From Dioscorea cayenensis subsp. rotundata (lineage: Eukaryota; Streptophyta; Magnoliopsida; Dioscoreales; Dioscoreaceae), in NCBI RefSeq assembly GCF_009730915.1, contig NC_052472.1:19126382-19190381 (forward strand): a DNA stretch of 64,000 nucleotides, read 5' to 3'. The notes beneath the pieces were generated by a model, which did no database searches, was not told the DNA's origin, and saw only the letters and a program-made list of their open reading frames with translations. Every line of letters starts with the position of its first letter. Position 1 is the stretch's first letter. Both the position numbers and the translations under genes were made by a program. Shown here piece by piece: positions 1 through 13,869 of the stretch.

Positions 1-3000
1 TCTGAAAGCTAACATTGTCAAGGAAGAGGAACTCAAGGCATCTCGTTCTTCAGAAAATAATGTTCCTGAACCAATGGCAATTGATTCAGGTTCTTCTCAT
101 GCTCCATCTGATGGTATGTTTTTTTGTTCATTTTGCTTTAGATGTCTGTCACAATTGACTGTGCATTTATCATTAGGAGGTTAAATGATCTTTACTATCA
201 ATTTTGACTCAGCATATTATGTCATCAGCATAACTAAAAGGAGGAACCTAGGGTTTTGCATCCATTTTTGTATGTTGTAGTTAGTAAGGGTTCCGGGTGT
301 CCAATTAACATGCCAAAATTTTTTTCCTTTGCTTCTTATGAATTAAGTTATTATTATGATTATCTCACTGTTTGTAAACAAATTAGCTGTGTATTGCCAT
401 TTATACTCATCAATCTTCTCAAATTTTAAATTATTTTAGACGGGCCAATTATTTTCTTCAAATATAATGGGTAAGATAGTTATTTATAGTATAATTTTGC
501 AAAGTATTCTGTGCTTTGCCATACTATTCTGCCTGTAGGTTTGCCGCCTTTTTCTTCTTTTGCTTGTTCTGTTACTAGAGAATTATACAAGTGAATCACT
601 CCTAGCTATAGGTTTTGCATGTATTTTTTGCTCAAGTTTTTGTAGATCTATCATAAGCCGAAATTGTTTTTATGTGCTTCTGTGCATTTTATTTTCTAAA
701 CATGGATGCGTCTATTTTTTGCAACTCCTATAATTTATTAGGTACTTCCAAATGCTAAAATTCTTGCTATTTCTGTATGATGCACTTTTCAGGTGCTAGC
801 TCACGCTTCTTTGGGTATCGAGACATTGTAATTGACGGATTTGTTCCTCCAGCAACAGGTGTTGCTCCAATGTTCCCCTTTTTTGACAACTCAGCTGAAT
901 GGGATGACTTTGGTGAAGTTATTAATCCTAATGATTATATCATAAAGGAAGATGATATGGATCAAGCCATGCATGTAAGTTTTAATAATTTAACTGACCC
1001 TTTGGTCCTTTTACGATGACATTTTGTCAGTTACTTCCATTTGCCACCTATCTGTTTATTCAGTTTTTCATCCGAATGTAAGACATAATACATGATATAA
1101 TATGTGCATCACATATCTATATTACTATCAGTTGCTTCTGCAGATACCTAACCTGATAAAAAAAAAAAGGAAATTCTGAAAATAAATAAGAAATAACTTT
1201 CGAAAGGATGCTTTGATTGGAACCATCAGGAGACTGATTCCACCTTTTTAAACTAGAAAGGGCATTTAAAGAAAAACAGGTTTTAATGTGATCATATATA
1301 AATTTGTCAGTTAAGTCTTGGGTTTCCAAATCCAACAAAGTCTGGGATGCACTGCAATTTGTACTCAACCTTGTCTAATATGATAAGTCAACCCTCGCTT
1401 TTTATTTTTACATGAACATGATGCGGAAAATATATTAGAGCAAATGATATAAAGGAGATGCTTCTAGAAGTTGGTGTTTTTTTAACAGTCTTAGCTATGG
1501 TAGAAAGACATTGTTGCAAAAGAGTTGGAGCGCTTCAGCTTAAGAAGAAATTAATGAATAATTCCATGCATCTAGTTGCTGAAATACCCATCTTTTGTGT
1601 AATACACCAGTTAAATGGCTATTCTTTTGGCTGGTTAGTTCTTCAGTTGCATAATTGTATAAGCTGAGTAGCGCCTGACTGTTTACTTTATTTCTGTCTG
1701 TCTTTCGGTTTTTTGATCTCAGGGTACTGGGGTTGATCTGGACAATAAACTTGATGAAGGATCAACACACTTGCTTCTTGATGCAACACCATCTAAAGTT
1801 GTTTCAAATGAACTGACAGTAAGTACTCAGTAGTATTTGTCCTCATTTTGTAAAGTCATAATGGTAGTGAATCTATGAATGGTTTAATACTTAAAAATGT
1901 GTAAAACTCTGTTTTCTCTTTCTATTGTGTTGGTGTGGTTTATGTTCTTCCATAAGGGTTTGTCTCATGTTCAACTTGTTCTTGTCGGACACTAGTTTAC
2001 TATCTATGTTCCTTACTTGAGGACTAGCATCATTACAATCTTGCTATTTTTCCCTGTAATTAACCATTATTTCTTTAGTGATATATGCCCAAGTGTCTTT
2101 AGATATTAGCTCAAGCTTATGTGACTTACCATGCTTCTCAGATTTCTCACTTTTATTCAGATTAAGCATTCTTTGGCATAACATATAAAACGCTCTGTAT
2201 TACCCTCAGTACCTCCATGTAGATTGCTCTTGAAAGCTTAGTCTTTTCATTTTGTACTGCTTTTATTCATTATTATTACTATAAACTTTCTTTTCTTGGT
2301 GTGCTAGTGTTTAGTTTTATAGTTGGACTTTAGAGCCCACAATCACATGAGCTGATCATTGTCTTGTTCCTGAAATATGTTTTATATGAATGCTACATTG
2401 ATGTAATTAATTCTTGGCAGATGTGTCATCTGTATCGAAGCATGAGGTTTTAGCTACAGAGGGTTATGAGGGTTATGCTGGCACTTTCACTCAAATATTT
2501 AATCTTTCTGTGTTCCTCAAAGAAGAACACTTGCCTTTTTTAATTCACCAAAAGAATTCTTCTTGGGTATTCACCAAATTTTTCATAAAGTCAGTGTCTT
2601 GGTCTTGTATATATCTTAAAATCTATTTATGATCTTTTAACACACGGAGGGTTTTCTAGAACTTGATATCCTTCTTAATTAGTGATCTCTTGTAAGGTGA
2701 GAAATTTGGAGCTGCTGGTAATCTGAACCAAGTGCAAGGTGACATATTAGAAGTTCATGTACCATGACTGCTTGTCTTTAGCTTTGATGATTGTATTAAT
2801 CTAATGTTGGCATTACAAGAAATTTGCTTGAAGTTGTGGAATGATGCCCCGCTTTTATTTTGTAGGTTCAAGTCAAGTGTGCATTGGCTTTTATGGACTT
2901 TGAAGGGCGATCTGATGGACGTTCAATTAAATCAATCATATCGCATGTTGCTCCTCTGAAACTTGTATGTGACACTTTACTCTTATCAGTAGAATTTTGT

Positions 3001-6000
3001 TGACATTATGCTTTCTGGGTATATTCTGTATATTGATGGTTCAACTTTTGCTCGTGCCGGAACCCCCAACAACTACAAATAAGTGCAAAATTTTCCTCCT
3101 TATGTGCTAAAAGAGGATCTCAAGCAAATGTTAACAAAATCAATCAACCACCCAGATCAAGACATGATTTTAGGGTAGAAAACCTTCTGATTGTGGGGTA
3201 AAAAAACCATGGGACGTAGGTCTCTTAAAACTTCACTATATCAACCATGGGGTTATAAGGTTTCTCTCTATATACAAACTAGAGGCTTACAAGAACATAG
3301 GCACCATCATCAAGGATGGATATCAAATAACAACTCTAAATAAGAATGCCTAAGAGAGTATCAGAGAGAGGTCAAATGAGAAATCAAACCTAGTAGATGC
3401 TTAGAGCTACTTGCAAGGATTCACCACCTGAAATTTGAGCACAATTTGACTTCAATTTTGAGCTGGTGTTTGATGGTCAGCTAGATTCTGTGTTGAGTGT
3501 GGTTACATCCATAAGTAGCTTAGTCTGTCTATTGCATTTTGTACATGACATGAGGCTCTGCATAGCTCTCAAATTTATGTTTTTGCTTCTTTGTGTTGTT
3601 ACGAGACCTTTCATCACTAATGAGATTTCTCATAAAAGGTGACTATTAGAGCCTCTTTTAATAATATTTTAGGTAAAAAGTGCTTCGGATTTATCTTTTA
3701 AATATTTTTTTACTTCACTATGTTATTACCTTAGCTGTTAAGTCTAGTTTTGTTATTTGATTCTCGAGTTTACCTTTTGGACTGGTGGGTTAATTGGAGA
3801 GTGGCACTTCTAGGCCAGATACAGTATGTAATTGACTAGTGCTCATTGAAATGTTTTCATCATGGCCATCACTTTCACAAATCTTTATCATCCTCAAAGG
3901 TTCATTATTTGTGTAAAGTGTTGAATGTGCTTACCACCTTGAGCCTAAATATGTCATATCATGTTGCTCCATTAGGTTCTGATTCATGGATCAGCAGAAG
4001 CTACTGAACATTTGAAACAGTATTGTTCGAAACAATTTTATCCACATATTTATGCACCACAGATTGAAAGTACAATTGATGTGACTTCTGATTTCTGCGA
4101 CTTACAAGGTAAATGTTAGTTTATTGTTATGCTTTCTGATGAGGTAAAGGTTGCAATATGAGTTTTGAGTTTTATGTAGATGATTCACCAACTTTGTACC
4201 AGCCCCTTTTCATTTGTGGTATCCTATTTGCTTCTTTTGTTTTGTTTGTTATAATAGGTCCAACTCTACTGAGGAAGTTAATGAGAGCAATGTTATTCTT
4301 TAAGAAGGTCAGTGCTTTCGATTTTTAAGAAATTTCTTCTTTATTCCATTCCCTTTGTTCCTGCACTAATATTGGTTAGTTTACCAAAGAATTGAGTGTT
4401 CTTTGCTATATGCCTTGTGAGTATAAACTGCTGGCTGAGAGAGAAGGATTGCATATTTTACTTTATTATTAAATGTCAATGATACAGAGAACCAAATTAG
4501 CGCAGTTGAAAATCAATTGCTACTGTGTTTCATACTACTTTCTGGAAGGGCTGCCGCTAATACACAATCATCTCTTCCTTTGGTTTCTTCTAATGATTTT
4601 AATGGAGAAGATGATCAGTAATATTCAGATTAACATCCTGGGAGAAAGATTCTGTGCTCTCTCGGTATTGTCTTAAACAGCAATAAGATGTGGCTTTTCT
4701 TTAGCTTTCTGCTCATTTCTTATCTTGGTCAAATATTTGTTTCAAAGTTGTGTTTCTCTGTCAGCTATCGCTTCAGATCAGATGAAGAAATTGATGAGTT
4801 GACAATGGAAAAGATGCTAATTAAATGTTTTCAAGTTTGTCGTTCTGAAATGTCACTGTTTTCTACTCTAACATGCTACTGTAGTTGAGTGTTTTGTGAG
4901 CAGGTGTGCTCTGCGTTTTGTTGCATTCATGGTATGCACTACATCTGTGTCGATTGATCCGAGGACTTCAATCATCAAATTTTCACCCAGGTATAGCATG
5001 TATGAATTATCATAAATGGTAACTGTCCAGAATCTGCTGCACAGCTAAACACGCTGTATTTCCTACTCGTTCACATAGTGACCATCTTGGCTTATCAGCG
5101 CTTATTCTTCTGCGTGTTTAATTATTATTCAGACCATTTGCATGTTTGATGCTTAATGTCATATTTGCCATGTAGCTCTTTGCGCCATGAGAGTTCATTT
5201 TCCCATTTCACCATTATTCGCTAGAATCGCCAGATTGAGTCGTTTTATTGCTTTGGCTTGGCGACTATGAGATTGCTTGGGTTGATGCTGAAGTTGGAAA
5301 AACAAAATGGAGTAGTGTCCCTTCTTCCTGTCTCATCCACTCCTCCCACCCATAGATCTGTTCTTGGCTGAGGTGACGCTACAGAGTCAGCATGAATTTT
5401 AAGCAGTTTCTTTCGGGTGCGAGGCATTCAGGTACATCTTTCATTCAAAAAGTCTTTGATTTGAGATAGAAAGCTTATGCAGGCCTTAGTTTTATTTTAT
5501 ATAATTGCCTTTAGAGGTATCTATCTGTCAAATTTCTCCACATTCATCTGTTTGTGCTACTAAGATCTAGTGGTTTTGAGTTAACTTAAGCATTGACGAA
5601 TATGTTTACTACAGCATTTTAAAACATATATTGTAGGCTTTTTAGCTTATATGGAGAAGGTCGATTTCAGATTACGTGAGCATGATTTGTTGTTTCCATG
5701 TGACAATCTAAAATTCTCTAAAAAGAATCTGAAGGTCTCCTTTTTAGGTTTATCGTGACTTTGGATTGCTTGACGTGAGATGCATGAGTCGGATCCATTG
5801 TGAACACAAGCGATTCTGCATAGAGGATACCGATTATCGTTGTATGCAAACGCAAAACCAAATATATTTTCTAGGGCGAGTTCAACCCAAATGCTCAATG
5901 TGATCAGAGGCCCATAGTCATGTGGGTTTGACTATGCAGGGAGTTTGGCTACTGGGTTTCCAGAAACACAAATTATTAATATCCATAGTGCCGCTTCACC

Positions 6001-6505
6001 GCCTGGAGTACTAGATACGCTGATCGCGATAACCCATCATTGCTTACTAGTGTACTAGGCAATGTTCCGGAACCAACAAAATAATATGAATCAAAATGAT
6101 ATGACTCGCACGTCATGCACTATAGTGTGTGTATCATTTCCTGGTGGATGCGTCAACTGCAGGGTAAAATACTGGTATTGCATGACGCAGTGTGTTATTT
6201 TCAGGTGGGAATTAGCTGGAGGCGTCTTGCGTCTCGGTGAGTTTGTGACGCTGCGCGTGGTGACTCCAACCCAGAAGGTGATTACTGATAACTAAATCAA
6301 CATATCTGTAATAAGATTGTCTAACTGTGAGGTTTTGGTACCCCACAATTTAATGCTAATTTGCCATAACTCCTTGTAACTCCGAAATCCATTGACGCGT
6401 GCTGCCGCTGCTCAACATGAAAGTGGTCATTGGGGACCTTTGTGACAGGAGAATACTACAAGGATTCGAGAGGAGCTTCTATATTCACAGTTCTAGTCAC
6501 TGTAG
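1..6505 (+). CDS. CPSF100: CPSF100 / CPSF subunit 2, 3' part of gene, spliced, damaged 3' end
   Basis: This subunit of the nuclear cleavage and polyadenylation complex is a metallo-beta-lactamase/beta-CASP homologue that acts in pre-mRNA 3' processing. The gene enters from outside the window. Exons read from splice sites are 1-113, 793-974, 1723-1818, 2866-2964, 3976-4108 and 4258-4307, then less certain exons near 5258-5431, 6205-6276 and 6420-6505. They encode the conserved C-terminal region, for example IDGFVPP, EWDDFGE, EGRSDGRSIKS, EATEHLKQ, ELAGGVLRLGEFVTLR and a final block before TAG at 6503-6505. Exons 1 to 4 are clean. From about 4100 onward almost every exon needs small indels removed to keep frame: one base near 4100, several in 4260-4300, others in 5300-5400 and 6440-6500. 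That means either a decaying gene or poor local sequence. The identity is secure; whether the gene is functional is not. Confidence 0.88.
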
Positions 6506-7532
6506 TTAGTGAAAAGAATCCTGGCAGCATCGCGAGACCATTTTCATTGCCGTGCCCTCTTACATTGAGTGGGCGGTGCCACCCGCGTTTTATAAGCTCC
6601 AGCATCTGATTTCAAAGGGAAATATGTTTTGGTCGTCTATATGCACCATTGCGATCCCAAATAGTTAGGACTTACGGCATGTATGTTGTTGATCATTTTT
6701 ATGCCAGTGTATTTAGATTGTAAATGGAAGATAAAAGTGGTAGCTTTCTCTTTCACATTCATGTCGGAGAAAGCCATTAAAGGTTTTAGAGCATTGTTTA
6801 GTCATCTTTATATTGAGCCAGTTTTGTCTTTGAGTCTTTTCATAGTTTAAAGCAAACATGTTTGTTCTATCCTCAACCATACTCCATGCTCTATATGCTG
6901 ACCATGTTTTACTCACCAGCCTGAAGCTTATTCTATATAGAACTTATATAGTTCGAAAGGTTCCTAGTGGATCCTCCAATAAAGTTATTGGATGCTGATC
7001 CTTAAAAATCTGATACGAAAAGCCTATCTAATATATATAATGATAGTATACAGATTGAGTTAGCTCCTCTCAAAATTTTTGTATATATATTTTAAAATTT
7101 AATATTATATTTAATATGAAATTAATGTATTAGCATTTGTTAGACTGCATATGTAAAGAGCTAAACCTTCATTCTTGACTCTGGCAAAGCAATGACATCT
7201 AATAACCCTGGAAAATGGTTTAAGTGCTAAATTTTCATTCTTTAACTCCAGCAGCAATGACAAACTCACTCCGAAGAATGTTAAGCGTATAGTGTATTTG
7301 CTTAACGGTGTGGCCAAATTAGCTAAAGTTGCGTTTGATCCGAATGTAATTGTGAGATGGCCCATGAATAGTGTGCTTCTGTAAATGCTACAGATATATA
7401 AATTTTAATATACAATTCAGCTAAATCTAATGTTTGGTTTAATGTAACTGAAGATGTAAATGTGTAATAAAGAAATATTTACTAACAATGTTTTATTTTA
7501 TGAGAAATTAGGAGACCAGTATTTAACAAGCA

Positions 7533-8654
7533 TCACAATTGTACATAACTGTAATTCGAAGAAGCCAAGAATTGCAGCAAAATCATCAACAGTAAAACCA
7601 ACCTTATCAAACCTCCCTGAACACTACTCTGCCTAAACTCAACATACTCCTTGCAAACAAATGGCCTGTAAATCCATTCCTTCCCTTCTCCCACAACATC
7701 ACTTGGAGCCATTATCACCTTCTCATCCTCAAAACACCAAAAGAATGCCAATGTCATCCTTCTAACCTTCTTCTTCTTCATCTTCAACAACACCCTGTGT
7801 GCTGATGATTTCATTCTGCCATTTCTCCATGCCTGCAAAAGGTCCCCAATGTTCATTACCAATGTCCCTTCTCCAGTCTCTATGTCCGCCCATCCTTCTT
7901 TTGATCTCACTTGAAGTCCTCCACTTTCATCTTGGTACAAAACTGTTATGCAACTCATGTCTGTGTGCATTCCCAGTCCTTCAATCTCTCCCAAACCATT
8001 ACCTTCTTCTTCTTCTTCTTCTTCTTCTTCTTGTACTACTTCTGGTGCAATGTAGTTATTAATCCTTAAATATCCATGACATTGACTAAACTCAGACTCA
8101 CAATACTTCATCTCAAATCCATCACCCAAACACTCTAACACAACTGCTATGATTCTCTTTGATAGCTCCACCATCTTGTTCCCGTACTCCTCCATCACAC
8201 TGCTGCAAATTAAAACAATAACATGTTGTCATGACAATAAAAACAAGGATTTTGAGTTTATCTATTATTTATTTTATCTACCAGAACTGTGAAATATAAT
8301 CAGTATTAGTATTATTGGTGAAAAGAAGATCAGCAGAAGACTTGGCTGAGGAATAGTAATGAGGGCCAGAGACTTTGAGACTTTCAAAGAAAGGAGAGGC
8401 AATGAAGAGGGGAGTGTAAGTGTTGATGGAGGTTGAAGGGCCTAACAAGAGTTTGGTGTCCAAAGGGAGGTTGAAGAGATGGTTGGAGAGTTAAGGGAGT
8501 TGTAAAGGTCCTGGGAAATGCCATGGTTGGTGATGAGGAAGAAGCCCAAGTCTTTGCATGCTTGGAAGATGGATGAGAGGGAAGAAGGTTACAGTATTGT
8601 TTGGGAGATGTCAAGGATGGGTAGTTGCACAGAGGCTTGTCTGGGACTTGGCAT
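7533..8654 (-). pseudogene. 2-oxoglutarate/Fe(II)-dependent dioxygenase (DAO/GA-oxidase-like), two exons, broken
   Basis: This belongs to the plant soluble 2OG-dioxygenase superfamily, cytosolic enzymes that hydroxylate or oxidise small molecules such as hormones. Exon 2 (about 7533-8202) carries the iron triad. In the 221-aa reading frame from its internal Met these are H78 and D80 (MHTDM) and H134 (SSAHRV), with the 2OG-binding R147 (RMTLAFF). A run of nine Glu (the CTT tract near 8009-8035) lies just before the HxD motif. Exon 1 (8282-8654) starts ATG at 8652-8654 with the typical LPILDIS N-terminus and contains LGFFLITNHG. Exon 1 has an in-frame TAA about 21 codons in (near 8590) and a frameshift near 8490. 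Exon 2 shifts frame near 7610, losing a GRFDKVGFTVDDFA-like C-terminus. The intron is 8203-8281, GT-AG. The substrate cannot be told from sequence. It may be a pseudogene or carry base-call errors. Confidence 0.8.
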
Positions 8655-8830
8655 CTTCTTCAATATGCTCAACTGAAATCAAGGGGTTGTTTTTTAAAGC
8701 TTCTTTTGATGATCAGTTGGTTTGCTGCTTCTTTAATAATGCCAGAGCTTATAATAAATAAACCTCTCAAGGACCAAGATGAAAGCATGCTACATGGAAG
8801 TATTACATATATGCCCTTGTAGAGTTCAGT

Positions 8831-8858
8831 AATATATATATATATATATATATATATT
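8831..8858. repeat. (TA)n microsatellite
   Basis: An uninterrupted TA dinucleotide run lies upstream of the dioxygenase gene start. No coding role; short YIYIY reading frames over it are artefacts. Confidence 0.9.
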
Positions 8859-8869
8859 TGGACAAATAG

Positions 8870-10940
8870 TCGATAATCACCTGTTAAAAGTAAGTTAAGG
8901 ATATGCATAAATGTGGAGTTAATATCTCAACACATTTGGCCTATCTTTATATGTGAACATGTGACCTTCACACATACTTTTATTATTAAACATTAACCAT
9001 GCATTTGAAGGGAGTTAAACTCTCAATATCATATATAAAAATTAAGTGTCTTATTATTCGGCTATCATAGCAGTAGCTACCTGTGTTTGTAGTGGTTGTT
9101 GTTGTTTTAGTTTTAATTTAATTTATTTTATTTTATTTTATTGGTTTTGTTTGTGTTTGGTCTTTATAGCAATATAGTCTATTTGATATCCAAAACAGGT
9201 GTGAGATATGATCCAAATATTTAAAGATTATTATAAATATAAAATCACATCAGAGTTAAGTTTATAATAAACCTCCAAAAGACCAGAATGCATACTAAAA
9301 AATGGATTATACTTTGCTTTTTCAGGTCTGCATGCCTTTATGTATGTGCATTTATGGGTATAAATATGAAATCTAAGGGTATTTAGTGCTCAAGAAAATT
9401 ATATAGTAGAGAAAGATAAGGTTGATCCAGATAAGCCTGCGAGAATAGGTAGTCATCCACATATCATGCAAATTGTACAAACTATACACATGAGTTTGGT
9501 GTAGAGAGATTCTTAATATTATGGGAACAAAGACAAAGTCAATGACAAGAACTTTGGAAGGTCAATATGGGTAAATGAGCGGCAAAAGGCAGAAAAGAAA
9601 GGGAAGGTGTTTGTCATCCAAATTCATATCATTTTATTCATTTAAAACGATTCAAGTCTTCTTTTCCTTTTTTTTTTACAAATAACTCTGTTCGATGAGT
9701 GAAATGGTTAAAAACAACATCAACGATGACTTGCACTCATTACTTTATATACACACACACACACTTTATTTATATATATTTATATATATTATGATTATAT
9801 ATTTGACCAATGTCATATATTGTGTCAAAGAGATAAACATGTACCGACGCACTCCACAAAAGAGTGTCAAATAGACGTATCAAATACGCTCTGATCACGA
9901 TGACCCAGAATAGTGACTTAAACGACTCTCAAAAAGTAGATGGTAATACTGACTTCCCACAAAGGGACCGTAAGAATAGTGATAAACAATACTATATAAG
10001 ATTTCATAGATATATATGAGTACATAAGCATAATATTATCATGATCGCAACATAAGAGATTTCGACCTTGTACCACATTTACAAATCATTCAAAGTGACT
10101 TCCATTAAGCTATCTAATGGTGGTCCACTTGAACATTTTATATTTTTCATAAATTTAAATAAAAATTTTTGTTAATTTTATAATACTTAGGTATATAAAT
10201 ATAGCCAAGCGTTTTTGATCTATTTTTAAGGTTTTTAGTTGAATACTATAAAATCAAAAGATGTTCTCTTTGTTGATGGTTATGTAGAATAAATATTGAT
10301 AACTTAGAAATTTATAATTACTATACAAACACTTCGGTCTATCACTTATTTATTATGATTTCTTTCTAGAAGTGTTGAACATGACCAACCCCAAATTATG
10401 GCATTGAACGCTAGGCCAGATGAATTGCTTTCTATTACGACTGTCACTTATCAAATACTATTTATTCAAGAGCTCTATGAACAATTAAAGTTTGTGCTTG
10501 TCAGTGGTGATTATTTTATATTATATAGTGGTTGCAATTGGCAATTCTCATCTACTGTTTCCATTTACAATATTTTATGTATTAAAAGAGCTCCATAACT
10601 GCAATTGCAATCAAAAAGGACGTGTTCAAGGTTGTCAAGTGAATACAATTCCATACAACACTCAGAAGTGTGTATGACATTAAAATTAAACACATAAACT
10701 AAAAAAAAAAGAGTTGTATGCATACATCTCACTTCAATTTGACAAAAATTTTACAACCGAAAAATTCCATAACAAAATATTTTCATACATATTCACATTT
10801 CTTTGAACAGAATAGATTACATACCTAGTGCAGTGTTTGCAGCAAAGCGATAACATTTCAGATCATTTCACTTCAATTAGACAATGATTTTACTGATAGA
10901 AGTAAACTCAATGTTTCATAGATCATCTCCATTTTCTATC
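8870..10940. other. AT-rich intergenic stretch, no gene recognised
   Basis: About 2 kb between the dioxygenase and PPR genes. I see only short AT-rich runs, an (AC)n tract near 9751-9764 and TATATATT repeats near 9770-9790. Reading frames here are short and lack family motifs. Confidence 0.6.
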
Positions 10941-10943
10941 AAT

Positions 10944-13482
10944 TTACTTGAACAACAATCTTAATGTTTCATAGATCTGATCAGACATAGGATGAGAAGT
11001 ATCCCCCTGCGGTAAAGTAATGAACTTGGTTTCTTATCACAATCCAACTAAGTCCAGGGGTCTTCTTCAAAACCCATTTCCTTAATCTCTGATCTGATTA
11101 CATTGACATCCTCCCAGCTCCCAGCTGCAGCATGGAGATTCGATAATAATCATGTAGTTTCCAATGTTCATCGGGTCCAGTTCAATAAGCTTTCTCACCA
11201 ATATACCTTGCAATTGCAGCATCAGGATATATGTTGTAGGAGGCCAAATGAGCTCTCCGCAAACTAGGATCTGGTTCTAAGGGCATTGATTGAATAAAGT
11301 CCCCGGCTTTATCTAGGAATCCAGCACGGCTGAGCAGATCTACCATACAAGAATAGTGAAGCATATCTGGTACTATTCCGTAAACGACATGCATTATTTT
11401 AAAAATTTCCAATCCCTCATCAGTCAGACTAGAATGACTACAAGCAGATAAAATTGAGGTGAAGGTCACACTAGTTGGTTTTTCACCTGATTTAAGCATT
11501 TGGTAGAAAATTCGAAGTGCATCTTCTCCATAGCCATGCATTCCATAAGCGGCAATCATAGCATTCCATGATACAATATCTCTTCTTGTTAATGTATCAA
11601 ATATCTTGACAGCACTTCTGATGCATCCACACTTGGCATACATAGTTAAGAGAGCATTTTCCACTGAAATTTCTGAAGTAAAATCCAGGCCCCTTCTGAT
11701 AATATATGCATGTAAACATTTACCTTGTTGCAAGTCTGCAATTTCTGCACATGAAGGAAGAACATTAATCATCGTTATGGAGTTGGGTTGAACTTCTGAC
11801 CGCATCTTGTAGAAGACTTGGAGTGCTTCTCCTGGTCGCCCATTCCTGTCATAGCTTGCAATCATAGCATTCCATGAAATCACATCTCTGTCTGAAGAGC
11901 TCCAAAATAAAGTCATAGCTGAGACTTCTTGTCCACAGTCCATATACATATCAGTGAGCGCGGTACATAATGACAAATTAAATTTGAGGTTATATCTTAA
12001 AGTGTACCCATGGATGGATTTGCCTGCAATCAAGTGAGATAAGTCTTTGCATCCACAAAGAAGAGAGACCATGGTATATGAGTTTGATTCAGTTCCACTT
12101 TGCTGCATCTGCTTGAATACATCCAAAGCCTGAGATTGAAATTGGTTTCGCATCAAACCCATGATTAAAAGGTTCCACGAAACTATGTCCAATGTTTCTA
12201 TTTTGCTGAAAACCTTGAGAGCAGAAAGCACGTGGTCAAGATCAGCATACATACTCAATAATGCATTACCAACATCTTTCTCCTTTCCAGTTTTCATAAC
12301 ATAAGCATGCAGTTGTTTACCTTTCTCTAAATCACCAGATTCAGCACATAACGATAACATTGTAGAGATGGTGATTGTGTTAACTTCAATAGCAGCTGAA
12401 TTCATAGTCTTGAATAAATCAAAAGCCTCATCATAACATTTGCAGTTCTTGTAAGCAAAAAACATGGCATTCCATGATGCAAGATCCCTTGATATCATCT
12501 TATCAAAGACATCACATGTTGATTCTAAATTTCCACATTTGCCATACATAGTAATCATGGCATTCTCTACATATTTGTCATTAGAAACCTGGTGTTTTAT
12601 GGCTAATTGGTGAACTTGTTTGCCCATCTCCAAACATTCAAATTCACCACAAGATTGCAAAACGGTAAGGAATGTCACTGAATCAAGAGTTACATCAGCT
12701 AATATCATTTGAACAAAGAGCTGCAAAGCTTCAAAATCAGCCCCTGCATCAAAATACTCGGATATCATAGCATTCCAACTAACTACATTCCTCATCAACA
12801 TCAAATCAAATACATGGCGTGACAACCTCACATCAAACCTTGAATAGAACCCGATCAGTGCAGTACCCAAATGAACTTCTGAATGGAAAAACCCATTCCT
12901 CAAACAATAGCAATGAACCGCTCGTCCTAGCCTAAACTCGAGCAACTCCGCACACACCGTAATAAGGCTAACTAATGTCACCGAACTGGGCTTCAAGCAC
13001 TCCATACTCAGTCTCAAAAACAGAAACAAAGCATCATCATACTTCTGATTCCCAACATAACCACAAATCATGGCATTCCAAGACACCACATCCCTCTTCG
13101 GCATTTCCTCAAACAACTCAAGGGCAACATCCAAGAACCCACATTTACAGTAAAAATCAATGAGGGCAGTCCTAATCCGGACATCCTCAGTGAAATCAAA
13201 CATAATTATATCAGAATGGATCTTTTTACCAAAATCAACATCATGTAATCTCGAACAAGCCTTGAGAACGAGAGGCAGAGTGGCAACAGTCGGCTGAATG
13301 CCCAAAGACTCCATTTGCAAGTAGGAAGTAAGGATTGCTCTGTCATTTTTGAGCTTTGCATGGTTCTTGAGAATTGAATTCCAAGCATTTGGGTCTTTGC
13401 TTAGAGACTGAGAGGTTCTGCAAAGGCTCACAGTGAAAGCATTCATTTCTCCGATTTGGCGGGAAGGAGTTCCAACGGTCAC
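10944..13482 (-). CDS. PLS-class pentatricopeptide repeat protein with E/E+ tail (tail frameshifted)
   Basis: PPR proteins bind organellar RNA, one repeat per base, and PLS-E types usually act in C-to-U editing in plastids or mitochondria. The open frame 11182-13482 encodes 766 aa without introns, starting at the first Met. It has tandem PPR motifs with repeated DVVSWNAMI-type, NALLSMYAKCG-type and GKQLHAYV-type signatures. After SMPLEPDPS the E motif begins (NIYPDAAIARYIGEK), then the frame breaks near 11190. The family tail continues in other frames: ELDPMNIGNY, AAAGSWEDVNVIRSEIKEMG, GLSWIVIRNQVHYFTAG and DTSHPMSDQIYETL, ending at TAA 10944-10946. Four single extra bases (near 11190, 11143, 11060 and 11008) account for every break. 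No DYW domain follows. Organelle targeting is inferred from the family; the short N-terminus shows no obvious transit peptide. Confidence 0.85.
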
Positions 13483-13499
13483 CTAATAACGATGTAGGA

Positions 13500-13865
13500 G
13501 CGTATAGATTAGTGAATATTAAAAAAATTAGTTAGGGATGTTTATAAACAAAAAGTATAAGCATTCCTACTCAATTATAGTAACATAAGAAACTTGTTTA
13601 GAAGTAAGACATGATACTAGATAAAATTTTATAAAACAATTAAACAACCATTCTATACAATTCAACTCACCTAGTGTTTTTTTTTGGAGTTTCTCGCTAG
13701 AAAAGGTTCTCGGTTGAAACTCTCTCATATATCTGGACCTCATCTTGTAAATAGAATGAAGTAAAATAAATAAAATAATAATCAATGATTAATAACTGAT
13801 CTATATTTATATAGGAAATACAAGAAAATAATCAACTCTCTAATCGGGCTCACTCATTTTAATAG
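13500..13865. other. 5' flank of the PPR gene
   Basis: AT-rich DNA upstream (on -) of the PPR start. No other gene or clear TATA/CAAT arrangement could be assigned. Confidence 0.5.
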
Positions 13866-13869
13866 TCTC

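Noticed and set aside
3040..3500. Separate transposon within the CPSF100 intron
   Set aside because: It is duplicated at 15,995 together with the adjoining exons, so it looks like ordinary intron carried in the duplication; no terminal repeats or target duplication seen.
7799..8062. Leu-rich + strand reading frame opposite the dioxygenase exon
   Set aside because: Shadow of the Glu-rich coding tract on the other strand.
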